Assembly (NCBI RefSeq): GCF_013373865.1
Contig: NC_050469.1
Coordinates: forward strand, 28,711,046-28,775,045
Direction of reading: 5' to 3'
DNA length: 64,000 nt
DNA from: Monomorium pharaonis
Taxonomy: Eukaryota > Arthropoda > Insecta > Hymenoptera > Formicidae
Shown here: one piece after another, positions 11,697 to 25,700 of the stretch
Layout of the letters: each line of letters begins with the position of its first letter
Numbering within the stretch: position 1 is the first letter of the stretch
Notes under the pieces: generated by a model
What the model saw: only the letters and a program-made list of their open reading frames with translations
Database searches by the model: none
What the model was told of the DNA's origin: nothing
Made by a program: the position numbers and the translations under genes

Positions 11697-14600
11697 GTAA
11701 ATAAAAACTCGGAGCTCCGGGAGTTGTAAAAGTAGCGGCTCCGTCGCCGCTGGCGTCGTAAAGCAACGTCAGGCGGCGGAGGCCGAGACATTCGAGAAAG
11801 AGAGGAGCATCCCGTAGAGAAGATCGTTAAGTTCGCCATTTAACTCGCGCCGAGCCTATAATGACCTCTCATCCCTCGTGGATTCGAGGAGCCGCGCTTC
11901 GTACTTGAGTACCCTCACTCGAGGTACTCGCGCGACGTCCGAGTCGACCACTTTACCGCAAGCTCCTCGGACACGCGTTTTGCAGATTAAGAACGAGAAA
12001 GATTATTGTTGTGTTGTAAATTACGTTATGTCGTCACGTTGATAGAACGTTGTTAATCTGCCCGCGGGGGTTTTCTCACTCGCGCCCGCGGACGATGCCT
12101 TGTCGACGATGTGTCCCGTGCATATCGTTTCGCGGTCAACGCTGCTGCGTCTTGCGCGCGCGCGCGCAAGAGAGAAAAAAGAGAAAGAGAGAGAAATCAG
12201 TAAATGGCGTACTTGCAACGAGATAGCGGCGCGACAAGCTACTTGAAAGTATCATCCGTCGACCGCGGGGTTCGGATCGCGATACTCGAAACGAGAGACG
12301 TAATACACCGTGACTCCGGGTATTTCGCTAACGACCGCGGGCGGAAAACCGAAACGGAGGCATTCCTTTTACGAGTTACGGGCGCGGAAGGAAGGTCGAG
12401 TATTGTAGCTATACAGAAGTGTGTATACGAGCGTTACGGATATGTAGGAGTATCCGCCGCGAGAAAGAGACCGAGAGAGAGAGAAAGAGAGAGACTGCTA
12501 ATTATACGGCGAGGCAGCCTGACTGATTAGTAGTCGGTATAACCGACCGGTTACATTACACCAGCCCGTTTTCGATGATGGATTATGCTCCCCCGGAGCT
12601 ACTTTTAAGCGACCTCCTGGACTACGTTGGAAATCCCCGTTCTTTCTTTCTTCTTCAATCTTCTCCCTCGGAGAGGGAGGGCACCGCGGCTAACTAATTA
12701 GCGCCCCCGACATATCGTCGTCATCGTCGCCGTTCGCGTTAACGACGGATTCTATCTACCGTGACAACGACGCGGATACTCGTCGTCCTCCCAATGTGGC
12801 GCGTCCAACGTGCGCGCGCGTTAACGTAAAAAGGGCGCGCGACAATCAATCTCCGTTAACTCGGGACAAAAGTATCGCCGTCGCGACGCCGGGCCGTCCT
12901 AAAACAAACACGATCCGGTAATCCATCTTCCGTATTCTTCCGTGAGACACGTCTTTTTCGCGCATTGTCCAAATTCCGCTCTTGCCGCCGCCGCAAGGTA
13001 ATCACAGCGGTCGCCGCTTATCTTCGCGCGGGGGCGACCATCGTTTGTCGACTCGTGTAGCGTGTAACACACAGCGTTTTCCCCGGTAATCTCGGACCGT
13101 CTCGAAAGGCGGATGTGTATGATTTAACGCTAGGGCGAACAAAAAAAAAACGGCACGATACAATTATGACCTGCTAACCATCCTTTCCTTAAAATCTAAC
13201 TATGTAATCTTGTTTCTCGCGCGCGCACACACACGTACAAGATTTCCAGCCTTATTACCGCGCGTATGAAACGTGCGTTGATGTCCACGCGCACACATTG
13301 GCGAGAACAAACGGCGCCGGCATGAAAACATTCGTTTTCTATTCCCCTGAGTACGTGCTGTACAATAGAAATCGCAGCGCGGCATACGCACGTATACACA
13401 CACACACACAACGGCGCGCGCGCCGTCTTCCCTTACTCATTTTTCTTGTGGTGCACGGGGCAGATAAATAATTCCCATTCTGGCGCGCATCCTCGTGATG
13501 GAAGGAGCTACAACGAGCGGCGCGCCGTATTCTTCGCACGGTCACCGATGCGAGAAATCATATCTCATGTGCGTCAGTACACGTGCTCGCAAAGTGTGCT
13601 TTCCATTTCTCACGCACGTCTCTCTCGGATAAGTAACAATTATCCTCAACAAGCACGTCGCGTTTTCACGAGACAATGCGGATATAGTAACGCGGTACGA
13701 TGTGCTTCCTCGCGTAAAAGCTAAAACGTATACAATTTGCCCATCGCGCTAAAAGATCTTATTGCAGGCTACGTATCCTTTTAAATAAGATAGCGCTTAT
13801 TGGTCGGGAGTACCCTCCCCCGCGTATAATAACACAGGCGCTGCACCTTTCAGACGTATGAAAAAAAAAAAGATTGCGATCTATTCACCAAGTCATCGCG
13901 TGTAACTCGGAGATAATTGCCGCTCTCATTATTATCATCGTTACGCGGGGAAACAAGCCGTAATGGCGATATACTTAGCCGCGTCGGCCGGCTGATAAAT
14001 AACAATTACGGCCTCTGACCTCGTACAATAATTCCAGCGAGAGAGTTACACGCGCTCGTGGCGCCTATACGCGCCCGTCAAACGCGATACGCCGGCGATC
14101 GGTCACTCCGTGAGCGCGCGGAGCCTCCGCCGCGGCTGTATAGAAATCATCGTCGACGTCGTCGTCGGGCAGAAAGCGGCCGAACCAAACGGCGCCTATC
14201 CACTCACTCGCCAGATCGCGGCCATTCGCCAGCGTGCAACTTGCCGGGCGAGACGTATTATATGCACGTACGCACGCACACTCGCGCGGCCGTGTGAATA
14301 ATTACCCCGACGATTTATCGCGACGTGATATCGCGTCATAATTTCGCTGTCTTGACTGGGCCTGGCGCGCTGCCGGCGCGCGGCGAGAAAAATATTAGTC
14401 GCGTTAATAATTAACGCGGCGCGCGGTAGAGAGGAGGTCCGTCCCGCTCCAGTGACTCCGCGTTCTCACGTTTTGGTTATCGTGTCGCCAAACGCGGTAG
14501 CCACCGTCGTCGCACACAACCGTACAATCGCCGGTTTCCCCACACCCACACACACACACACACACACACGCGCGCGCACACGCATTGGTTTTCATCACGC

Positions 14601-15720
14601 TTCTCGAGCGACGACGCTCAATTTTTCAACCGCGCTCGCGTTATCTCTCTCATAACTGACGCCGCCCGAATTTCACGTCGAGAATTCGGCTCGCGCGAGG
14701 CAGCGGGATTTTTTTTTTTTACGACGAGTTTCACCGGACGCGGACGCCACATCGCCTTTTCGTGCTCGCAAATCCTGCCCGTAAGCTCGGCAACTTGGGC
14801 TTTCGCTCGGGCTTGCGAAGCTCACCGCGTTCGTCGTGCTGCTGCGCGCAGTATTAAATTTATGAAACCGATAGCGTCGCGCGTGCCTCGGCCGAAAATT
14901 TATGTTCCGCGACGCGGGATTATGCGAGAGAAATTGATCGTTAATTCGTGCACCGCTCGGAGTTGCTTCGTGATTTATACCGGAGCTTAATAAGTGTACG
15001 ATACGGCCCGCGTAAGAGAGCGCGAGGGGAACGCACCACCTCGCGCAGCTGCAACGAGGAGAACGCAACGGTAGAATTGATTTTCTGATCGACGTTTTTA
15101 CGTTCCCGACAAGAGGAGATACGCCTCGCGGCGAAGTTTCGCCTCGCCGTATCGAGATGTCTTCGAAAAGAACCGTGTCCCGTGTGCCGCCACGAAACGA
15201 GCTTCCTTAATCGCACGGCGTACAGTCAATTACGCGAGCCGTGACGAATCGATGCGCTGGCAACAGTAACGGAGATGGCCTTTCTAATCATACTTCGCGC
15301 GCGGATGATCGCGCTATAAATCGCCGGGCGTTATATCATCGCTTTCACGATCGGATTCGTTATCCTCGATCGCGGCGCGCGGCGCTTACAGGCGTCGGGA
15401 GAGGATAATAGAAGCCCGCGCGGATGCATCGCGGAGGCTCGGAAGGATCCGCTACTCACGCCAGTCGGCCGACCGACCGACCGACCGCAACCATCACCCT
15501 CCTGCCTCGATAAGTATCATAAGTAAATCGCGATTACCGTTCGCGATATAACCCGGCCATCGGGAACGACGTAGCTCTCCGGTCGCACGCAGTGGAAGCC
15601 GAGATCTGCTCTCGCCAAGGGCAAAAATGCAAAAGCGTACGCTGGGTCGTGTAATTACCCGGTTGGTTTCACCGGACTCTGTCTCACTGGACTCGAAAAA
15701 AGCGTTTCTTCGATGAAGCA

Positions 15721-15762
<42 letters not shown>

Positions 15763-18700
15763 ATCGGGAATGAGAATGAGAACGTGGAAAGGGGGAAAGT
15801 CTTTTTAATATCTCGTAGACCCTCGTTGATATCCGGCCGGCCAAGAAGTCGACGCGTTCCTCTCCGCTACGACGAAAGGTCAGGTCAGCTTTAATTATCG
15901 TAAATCAAACGAGCGGCATGCCGCAGCATGCCGGCCAAGGAGGCCCGGAGTTGCGCAAGCACAATTATTGTTGAAATCGGGGAGAATATCGGAGAAAAGA
16001 GAGGACTGCGGCAGTTACCTCACGAATAAGCGAGGGAACGGCGATCGTGAAATATCGGCCGATCAGTTTATGTTCTTTGAATGTTCTTCTTCGAAGTTGC
16101 GCGATGAAAGTCTGGTGCTTTTACCTGAGATTATAGCGCATGATTCTTGATTACTGTCCATTAATTACAAAGTTGTAAAAAATGATTGTAAAAAGATCTG
16201 AGAGACACGCAAACTCATTCGCAGTGAGGAGAAATATAAGAATTTCGAAACTTATCTTCATCTTGGTTTAATGGCGCAATTCCTCCCTTCAATTAAGCAA
16301 AATGGTAAAATGTAAAAGTAGATTTTAGACGGTTAATAACCTCGCGTGTTACTACAAGTTGTAATTCGTTCTGAAAAATAAAAATCTTCATGGCGATATC
16401 GGGATTCGATTTATGAAACTCATCTTGTACCTTTGTCCTCTTCATCGCGCTTTTATCCGCGAGCAAAACGGAACGGATAACTTCAATGTAATTTCATTGC
16501 AGGATTGTAGGTCGTTACGGGACGTGCGCGCGCTCGATACATCGTAACTTTAGCGATGAGCCCCGATAATGTTACGCCGAGCGCGAATTTTCATTCAGTT
16601 TTAATGGCCTGGAACCACAAAAGGATAAAAGGTGTGCGAGAGAAGTGCCGAAGAAGTACAATCGGCATGACGTATGCGATTCGACCTCTCGCTGTTATCA
16701 ATATACACCCTCCAAGAAGCAGCCACCGCGGGGGGGCAACACGCGAACAGTCGTATCTGATTCTGTTATCCGCTTAATTACGCGCCTTAACGTAGCGGTG
16801 CCGCAATCGAGTCGTGTAATACGCATCATCACCCTCTATTTTCCACTCTTTGCGCCACTCTCGCCCTCGCTGCTCATGCATTTTCGAGCTCTTTAATTCA
16901 TTTAGCCGCCGTCGACGCACACGCCGCCGTGCGCGCGTTACGCTTCGGGGCTATATTCGATTATTCTCTCAAAAATTGTATCCCCGACCTTTCTGCATTT
17001 CGTCGACTTTTTGTGCGAAAATTTTGAAAAAGAAAATTTGAACGAATTGAATCGAGAGAAAGTCAGCATGAAATCGACAACACCGAGTGCGAAAATTCAA
17101 GGTTGAAATGAGACCGTACCGTAAAATCCTATCACGGCGAACTGCATGTGCCACTTTCGCACACATACACGTGCCAAGTGATAAGCAATCTAACTCTATC
17201 TCCGGGATTAAGATGTATCGGCCAATCCGGATCAGTCGGAATACTTTAATCCGTCCCACGCAGTGTCATCTCTCGTCGCCGATCTAATCGCATGAGCCCA
17301 AGTATCAGAATCACGATCTCTATCAAGTTCTCTTTCAGGTCGTAGCCAGATCTCCATCTGCGTTGGACCGTGTCCCACGCGCGCACACGCGGCAACTCGT
17401 GCGATACCGATCGATAAAAGGATCCGTACCGGCGACTCACTCGTCGTCGTGTCTCTCGTTAGTCTGAATGACGGTTCAACAAAGTATCGACGGGCGCGGA
17501 ACTTGACTCACATTATTTAGGTCCGCAGGTCGTGATCTGTGAACGACCCGTAGAATACAATGGTGACCCGACCTGGCGGCTAGGCGCCGTCCTCCATTGT
17601 GACGTGACGACATAGGCACATCCGCGCGACATTTTCTAACCGGAAACACGGGGCTCTTTGCCCGTGCGCGACGATAGATCGTGGAAAACGTTAATCCAAT
17701 ACGACTTTTGGGTCTTATTGTCGAGCTCGCGCTCTTGAGAACCATTCAAAATATTTGCTCTCTACACCTGGGGTCGTATACGCGACTTCGGGCTAATCCG
17801 ATTTTAGAAATTGTCACCCCGAAGGGATCCCTTCTCTTCGCACCTTTCGCATCGTTCGGAAAGAGGGTGAGGCACTTTACTTGATAGGATTTTACTGAAG
17901 GAGGCTTCAAACGTTATTCCCGCGTGCCAATTCGAGTTTTCCTGTTCTCTTAATTATTCGTATCATTCGACAATTCCGCGCACTCACGAAAATCGAGAAA
18001 GGTACAGGCCGTTGGGTCAATGTTGCCGCGGCCACGACGACGCCGCGGCGATGGTGGTGGTGGTGGTAAGTGTTCGGTTCGCCGGCTAAAATAACAAGGC
18101 ACGTGACGAGAGAAACAAGGAATCCCCTTGTATCTTCTTTAATCCGTCTCTCTTCGTTTCGTATGCGGCATCTCTCGTTGCGCTTGTCCATACACTCCGC
18201 GTATATACCTGGCCCTCTCGCGTTTGCGTCGACCCGCGAGGAGGACCCTCTCGACGGTACTCTCTCAGTGCTGCTGCTGCTGCTGCTGCTGCTGTTGCAG
18301 GTACCTTTGTTAATTAAGAGGCGTCATGTGTGGTCTCTCACCCCGGCGGTGCGGACGCACCGTGAAACCGTACATGAATGCACAGTGGCTCGTGTCTCTG
18401 TCTCGTCTCCCGGCGCGATACGTGGTCAACCCGCATAGTAGCCACGTAGGGTTCGAGGATGCGAATGCACATTGCGTTCGTGTGCACGCCTGTACGTACA
18501 CGTACACCCCGGTCGCTGTTCGCCTGCCTGCTAGGCGTATCTAACGGAGACACGACTAACTAGCTCGCCCGCCGTGGTTAACGAGAGAGGGGGAGGGGGA
18601 GGCCCCTCATGCTGGCTGGCGCCGCGACCAGGTGATTCGACGACGATATGAGACCGGATACAACGTTTCCATCCGGGTACTATCGCCCGGGTTCGATCGC

Positions 18701-19649
18701 GTCGAATTATCGGAAACCGATGACAATTCGCCGATCGACGGGCCGACACGATTGCCGCGCGTGTCGCGTGACGTGTCCCGATTAGACTCTTCTCGCCCCC
18801 TCGACTATCGCGCGAGGAAATTTTTTTTTTCAATATCCACCATTATTAATCGATGGATCGAGGTTAAACGTGGCTTTCGGACTGCGGAACCAATTCGAAA
18901 TATGTACGTACGCGTCATAATCCGGGCGAGCCGCGCGCACGTTGCCCGGCTACGCGCATGTAAAATGAATAATGATCGTGACGCTCTCCGCCGCTCTCTC
19001 GCGGTCATCGAATATTCATTGTGCCCAAGATTCCGAGCGGCGGGGCCGCTCGGAATAATTATCTCGAACCGATGGTGAAACTTTTTTTTTTCCGCCGCTG
19101 ACTCGACATTACGGTGTCGCGTGACCTGGCTCAATTAAGTCGTCCGCTTCGTGCTTGCATTTCCCTCTCCCACGTTCTTGTTTTCGGCGTTTAAAGATCT
19201 CGGGCCGTCCAAAGGCGAGCCGCTTCAACGTTTAAAAGAACTAACCGTGTCATTGGAAAATTATTAAAAATATAAACGCGACTGAGCAGCGACGACGCGC
19301 TTACCGATATTCGTTCCGGCACCGAAAGGGACGGAGATCGAATCAGATCGCTCGGTGCGTTTCCTATCGGTGATCCGATCTGCTCGAATTATCGGGAACC
19401 AATGAAAATCCCATTTCAGCCCGTTCCACTTCCGCGCGCGCGTGCGTCGCGTGACGTTGCTCGATTAAATCCACGTCTTGTTATCGCGTGCACTCTTTTC
19501 CTTTGTACGTATCCAATGTGCCGGAAAGGTCGCTATCGAAACGCCGCGCCGCCTGGTTGGCGTACAAATAGATCACGGCTACAAATTATACAGCGTCCAA
19601 TTCGCAAGAAGACGAGCGGCCATAAACGCGCGCGAGGCAACTGCAATTA

Positions 19650-19722
<73 letters not shown>

Positions 19723-22700
19723 AAGCCCAGAATATAGAGCCGACAATTCCAATTGGGGTCCGTTAGTTATTTCGCCCGCGCCGGTATTAAACGCCAACCC
19801 TTTGGCTTGTAGGCGACGCCACGTAATAAACAAGACGTATGACGGGCAATACGGCGACGCGCGTGATACTTCCATACATCCGCCCTGTATGTGCAGTGCC
19901 GCGTGTGCCGTACAATAAAATCGCGAGCGAATGCATACGCATATTCGAAACGGTTAACGAACTGGTCGCATGCGCGCAAACGGCTAACGAGAATTCATAT
20001 GGATGAATTCGCCATCAGGAGAAACCGGGTAGAATGATTTCGATGGGTCCTATCGGCCATTCGATCTGCTCGAATTATCGGAAACCGATGAAAATCCTAT
20101 TTTACTTGCGTCTCTCGTGCAAGTGCGTCCCGCGTTACCGAATCCCGGCTCTGAACTCCGGCGTTGCCGACCGCCGCCGTTGCGTTTCCATTCAACCCTC
20201 GGCAATTGCCAGCTCCATTGTAACATCACCGTCGTAATCCCCTGCCCCCCCTCCCGCATCTTAAAAGCGGGGGGTGTCATACATTTTCTAACGCATTTAC
20301 TTGAATTGTTAACTCGGCGACATTTGTTTCAAACGACGGACTCGATAAACGTTCGAACGAATAAATCACATTAATAATATTGTCATTACGACCATTATCA
20401 TCAAAGTTTGGAAAAAAACCGTTATCGACTAATTATAAAACTATAAAAAACTATCAATGCACGATAACTAGCGACTACTTTCTCCGAGTTCCGATAACAT
20501 TAGTTACTCTATTCAGAAATGCTCGTGTACCTTATCACGCCGAGGCGATCGATCCGTGAGACGATACGCGCGTCTGCATTGATACATTGCACGCGTTGAT
20601 ACATCCCGCATCGACATTGCCGTTGCAATCTGGCGATCCCGATGCGAACAATATGCGTTTCGCGTTCCGTTAGTGTTAACGCGCCGCGTGATTTCTTCAT
20701 CCCCGTATTTACGGCGCGGCGACGGTATCGATATATACGCTCGTTATCAGACCTCACGTTAACAAATTGAGAGGACCGTATAAAAAAAAAACAAAAAACA
20801 GAATATAGACGGAGTTTATTACTGCGGAGCTTTTTTTCAGCCTTCTCCATACAAACTGTGAGAGGGAAGGGAGAAGGCGGGCGATGTTATAGGGTGGCGC
20901 GTTTATCGCGATAGAAATTGTGGCCCCCGGCCAAATGTCGCACGGGGATAAAGGTCTAACCACTCGTTGGCGGAAAATGCATCGGACTTGTGCACCGGTG
21001 CGCCGCGTAAATCCGAAAATTCATTACTGCAGTGCGCACCGGCGATTGTTCGTAGCCGGCGCAAACGCCAGTCGCGGCCTGCGCGGAGCGGCGGCGTTGC
21101 ATTAATGTCCGGGCGTCAGGATTTACAGGAGGGACACCATTGTTGACAGGCAAATATAAAATTTTTACGGCGCACCGATAGAACGCGCCGCATGAATAAC
21201 GATCATCATCGAATTAATAACTGGACCGTGAGTTACGGTTACGGCGTATTTAGAGTGTAGACGGTCGACTCTGCGTTTGCCACGTCGCCAGATTTTCGCT
21301 GATTACGTGGCATTATGACGGCAATAATAGCACGCAATCGATTCGATTTATTACGCGATAACAGGCGTTATTACGTGTCACGCTTAATTGTTCATATTAA
21401 CATGCAACTTTCCACGAAATTCGTTTGCATACTATATTAGGAAAATAAATCGATATTACTTCCCATTTTAATATAATAATAACAGAGACAATAATAACAT
21501 AGACATATATTTATACGCCATCGTTACACGCAATAATAAATGCCTGTAAAAACTAAACGAATAAAGAGCAATCTCTAAAGATTAAATTATATTTTTTTCT
21601 ATCAGAAGGCGAGGATGCCGCGGAGGAGGAGGACGCTTACCTCTTGGAGGATGACGACGTGCCTTCGGCAACGATAGCCAGCGATACCGAACTTATTTCC
21701 GAAGGCGGCGGTCATTTACCAGTTTTCCTCATGGAGCCCGTAAACTCCTTCGTCGTGAAGAACAAGCCCGCCCTTCTACGTTGCAAGGCCGCTCACGCGC
21801 TGCAGATCTATTTCCGTTGTAATAACGTGAGGGCGGAGGATTCTCAGCAGCAGGATTTCGTGGATCCCCATACGGGAACGAGGATCGTCGACTGCGAGCT
21901 CAACGTTACGAGAGATCACATCGAGGAGTACTTCGGCAAGGATAAATTTAAATGCGAGTGCATCGCCTGGTCTGGATCAGGACAGATCAAGAGCCAGCCG
22001 GCTACTATCGATGTCGCTTGTGAGTATACAAATAAAATCGTACTAATCCTCTATTATATCATCCTGAATATCCCGTTTTATCGGTGAAAATTCTCTTTTA
22101 AACCGCAACGTCGACATTCTCAAAGAGAATTAAAATGTTAGATTATACTTTTATTATTATAAGTTCGGTTCTTATTCCCTCGATGTGTAGGGCGTATGAA
22201 TCAGAGAGGTTTGAAATAAACGTCACGAGAATTCCAGGGACAGCCGACTTTTCGTCTCACTTTGTCTTTGTCCTCTCTTAATTATCTTGATTCTCCTGCC
22301 AGCGAACTCGTTATTTAATTCTGTCCCTTAATTGACGACAATGCAATGAGCGCCGAGTTTCCAAGAGAATCAATTTAAAGAGAGAACTACTTGGCCAATT
22401 TCAGAGTTACGTAACTCAAAAGCTAGACGTAAAAATGTGCTTAAAAAGATAGAAGAACGCGTTGTATGGGTCCTCGAGTAAACTTAAAAAATAGAGAGGC
22501 AATTACAATGTAAAAAAAAGTTCGACGATCAAACGTAAAAATTATTTTTTTCAAAAATATGAAAAGAAATATATTTCAAATTTTATGATACGTTTAAATT
22601 GTAATTTTATCCCAATGTTATTCTTAATTGTTTTATTAAAAAAACACAAATGCTTCTTCCAGACCTGAAAAAGCAATTCGAATCGCCACCATACTCCGTC

Positions 22701-25700
22701 TCTGTCGAAGCGGGTCAGAGTACCGAACTTAGGTGCCTGCCCCCAGTGGGAGTACCACCACCTAGAGTTTACTGGTTAAGAAATAATATCCCCGTAGACG
22801 CCGAGACGGACACACTTCTGGTATCTAGCGAGGGCCACCTTCTTATTGGTCAAGCAAAACTTAGTCATCAAGCCAATTACACCTGCGTCGCCGAAAATAT
22901 TGCGGCGAAACGACTAAGTGAACCAGTCAGCTTAACAGTATACGGTAAGTTTACGACATTAAAGATTCCCTCTTCATAATTATAGATAACCTGCTGTATG
23001 ATACATTTCTCAGCGTTATATGCATAGCTAAGGTTCAAAAGTTTCCAGCCCAAGAAGAATAAAAAAAAAGATAATATAATAAAACAATTATTTTTATTTT
23101 TTATCATTGATAATTTTTTTTTCTGTAGAAGCTAGATTTTTTATTTCAAAAAATTGTTTTATTCTCTTTCTGTTTCTTTCTGTTTCTTTCTCTCTCTTTC
23201 ACCCTCGTTCTTTTTAAAAAATAATTGTTTTATAATATCATCATTTTATTCATCTTTCTTTAGACTAGAAACTTTCAGATCTCATTATAAAAATATCTAT
23301 TTTCTTTCCTTATATTAAAAAAATACTTTTACTGGTTTCGCGATTAGTTAACGGTGGCTGGTCTTCCTGGTCGTCTTGGTCGGAATGCCACTCGCGATGC
23401 GCGAAAAGCGGTCAGAAGAGAACGAGAACGTGCACGAATCCAGCGCCCATGAACGGCGGCCAGCAGTGCCTCGGCCCAAGTCAGCAAAAGATGGACTGCA
23501 ACTCGGGTTGCTCCCGTGAGTACCTTGAATTCATTATCTGCGCGCACAATACTGTCGACAAAGAAACTTCTCTCTACCATAGAATCTTCTTGTCTACTTT
23601 CGTTAACCTCTTCGTTATGTCCTAACCCATTACGATGGCGACGTCAAAGTACTTAACTTGTAAGCAAGCGAAAATAGCGTCTTCCTCTGTCTTCTCTCAG
23701 TTAAGTGTCGGTCAAATAGACTAGTAGGTTTTACCATCGCAAGACGACGACATTACTAATGCCGAAGAGAGACCAGACGCTTGATTTACGACCTGATCCC
23801 CCCTCGTCGTCTATGTCCTCTTTCCTCGTGGAAAGTATCTATTGCACGTGCCACACAGTCTCTCTTCGAATAAACCGCAAAGTCTTTTAAATCGTATTCA
23901 CCTTTCAAAACGTTTGCGACATCTTAAAGGCACCTGTGGCTATCCTCCTTCAGTAAAGAATATGCAGACTGCATGCAAATGGCCGAGCCCGCGGGGATAA
24001 TGCCCGAGGCAAGTCGGCGCCCGCTTTATATCGGCGGTTTTAAGACATTGATCGATCCGATATTCTTTCGACGTTTTCACGCGAGAGACACGTTAACCGC
24101 TCGCACTTCACGTTGGTCAATGCACTCACGACGCACTTTTTATTCCCCTTTAACGCTCGCTCGCTCGCTTTGGAGTAGCCGGGGCTTTGGAAGAATTCAC
24201 TAACACCCTGGGTAAGTCCTTCATGTGCATGAATCATATCCCTCGGTCCGGGACGAAAATTAAACCGCGACACATACACGACCGCAGCCGCGGCCGCGTA
24301 TAAGGGCGTTTTAATAAAACGTAGTAAACCGCCGGCAAGTGCGCCGCGCTATTTATTCGATGGCGCTTAAGTGCCAATAAAGCGGTCAGCTTGGAACGGG
24401 AGATTAGGGAGATGTAAACGGGCTTGACGCGTTTCTTAGTTATCTTTGTTATATCTCCCGGATTTTTTTTTCTTCACGCAGATTTAAGAAAAAGCATGTC
24501 GATATGAGTCAATTATATGTCAGTTATATATAAACGTCGTTGTAAAAGTCGATACAGAGGCAGTAAACGTAACCGAATTGACAAGCACGGTCTCCCACCA
24601 ACGAGACCGCGGGGATTCGTGAGAATTACAAGCCCGTTTTGCCCCGACGAACTTTTTTATTGTCGCTATACGTCGATCGGACTCGTCTTAACGACTCTGA
24701 ACGAAACGGGGCCTCGACTTTGCCTTCTTTTTTTTTTGCCAGCCGTGGACGGACAATGGTCCAGATGGTCGGCATGGTCGATGTGTGGGAGCGACTGCAC
24801 GCACACGAGGAAGAGGGTGTGCGACGATCCGCCACCTAGCCACGGTGGACGATCTTGCCAGGGCAGGGACATCAACGTGGCGAATTGCACCGGCGGCATG
24901 TGCAACGGTAAGTCACCGGCAAACTTTTCTATGTCTTGATTGCGCCTTCCGTCGTAATCTTTTTGCGTACCGTAAAGTTTCGACGTGCCGCGAGCCATTC
25001 TGTCGCGTATCGGTTTCAAACTAATACAGTCCTGACGCTAACGTACTATTTATGTCGCGTGAAGTTGAAATAAGTGTCATTTTCGTTGAGCTCTTTTAAT
25101 GTTGAATTTAAAATTTAGGTACGCAAAACTGAACGTCATTCTCGCGCGATCTTTTGCTTGTAGAATTAGAGTCTAAAACGGAACTGTGGACTGATTTTGT
25201 AACGTAAAACAAATAGCGTTAACTAGTAGATATATACGGCATTTGCAAAAGTAGTTTTATCAGTGCTATCGAAATCCTTTAATTATCCAACTTACCGGCG
25301 CTTCCTTTTACAGTCGGCAATGCGAAGGTGGGCGGCGCTCATTTAACCGAGGAAGGTGAGTTGAGCAAGCAATAAAGCATTTTCCCGCTCTTTTAATCTC
25401 CCTCGATCCGTTTCCTTTTACCTCGCGTCGTTTTTCGTTGCCGCTCCGCTCCCGAGCCGACCGCGCTGCAAAGAGAAAAGTTTCTCGATTAGATAAGCTA
25501 CGATCTCTCCGCGCGGACCACCACCACCTCCTCCTCCTCCTCCTCCTTCGATTCGTTCCGGATTTGTAGAGACGGTCGCGAAAAATAAAACGGGACGAGA
25601 GGCGGTGGGAGGTTTCCTTCGCGTATATACGGGGCACGACCGAGGCGTTCGACCGCGAAGCAAATGTCCTTAACTCGTCGTGCGACATTCTTGGATGGAT

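Larger units (their letters stand above)
11697..21605 (+). other. unc-5 intron 1 (9.9 kb)
   Basis: Bounded by GTAAAT and TATCAG, phase 1. No coding exon was recognised inside. It contains (CCGA)n at 15469-15487, (GA)n at 15726-15758, (CTG)8 at 18271-18294, (AG)n at 19654-19718, CpG-rich parts, and a cluster of related diverged repeats between 18.7 and 20.1 kb. A long first intron in an axon-guidance receptor often carries enhancers; that is inference. Confidence 0.8.

Noticed and set aside
24170..24215. TTGGAAGAATTCAC, resembling part of a miR-263-type microRNA
   Set aside because: The seed at the 5' end does not match and no convincing hairpin was seen around it.
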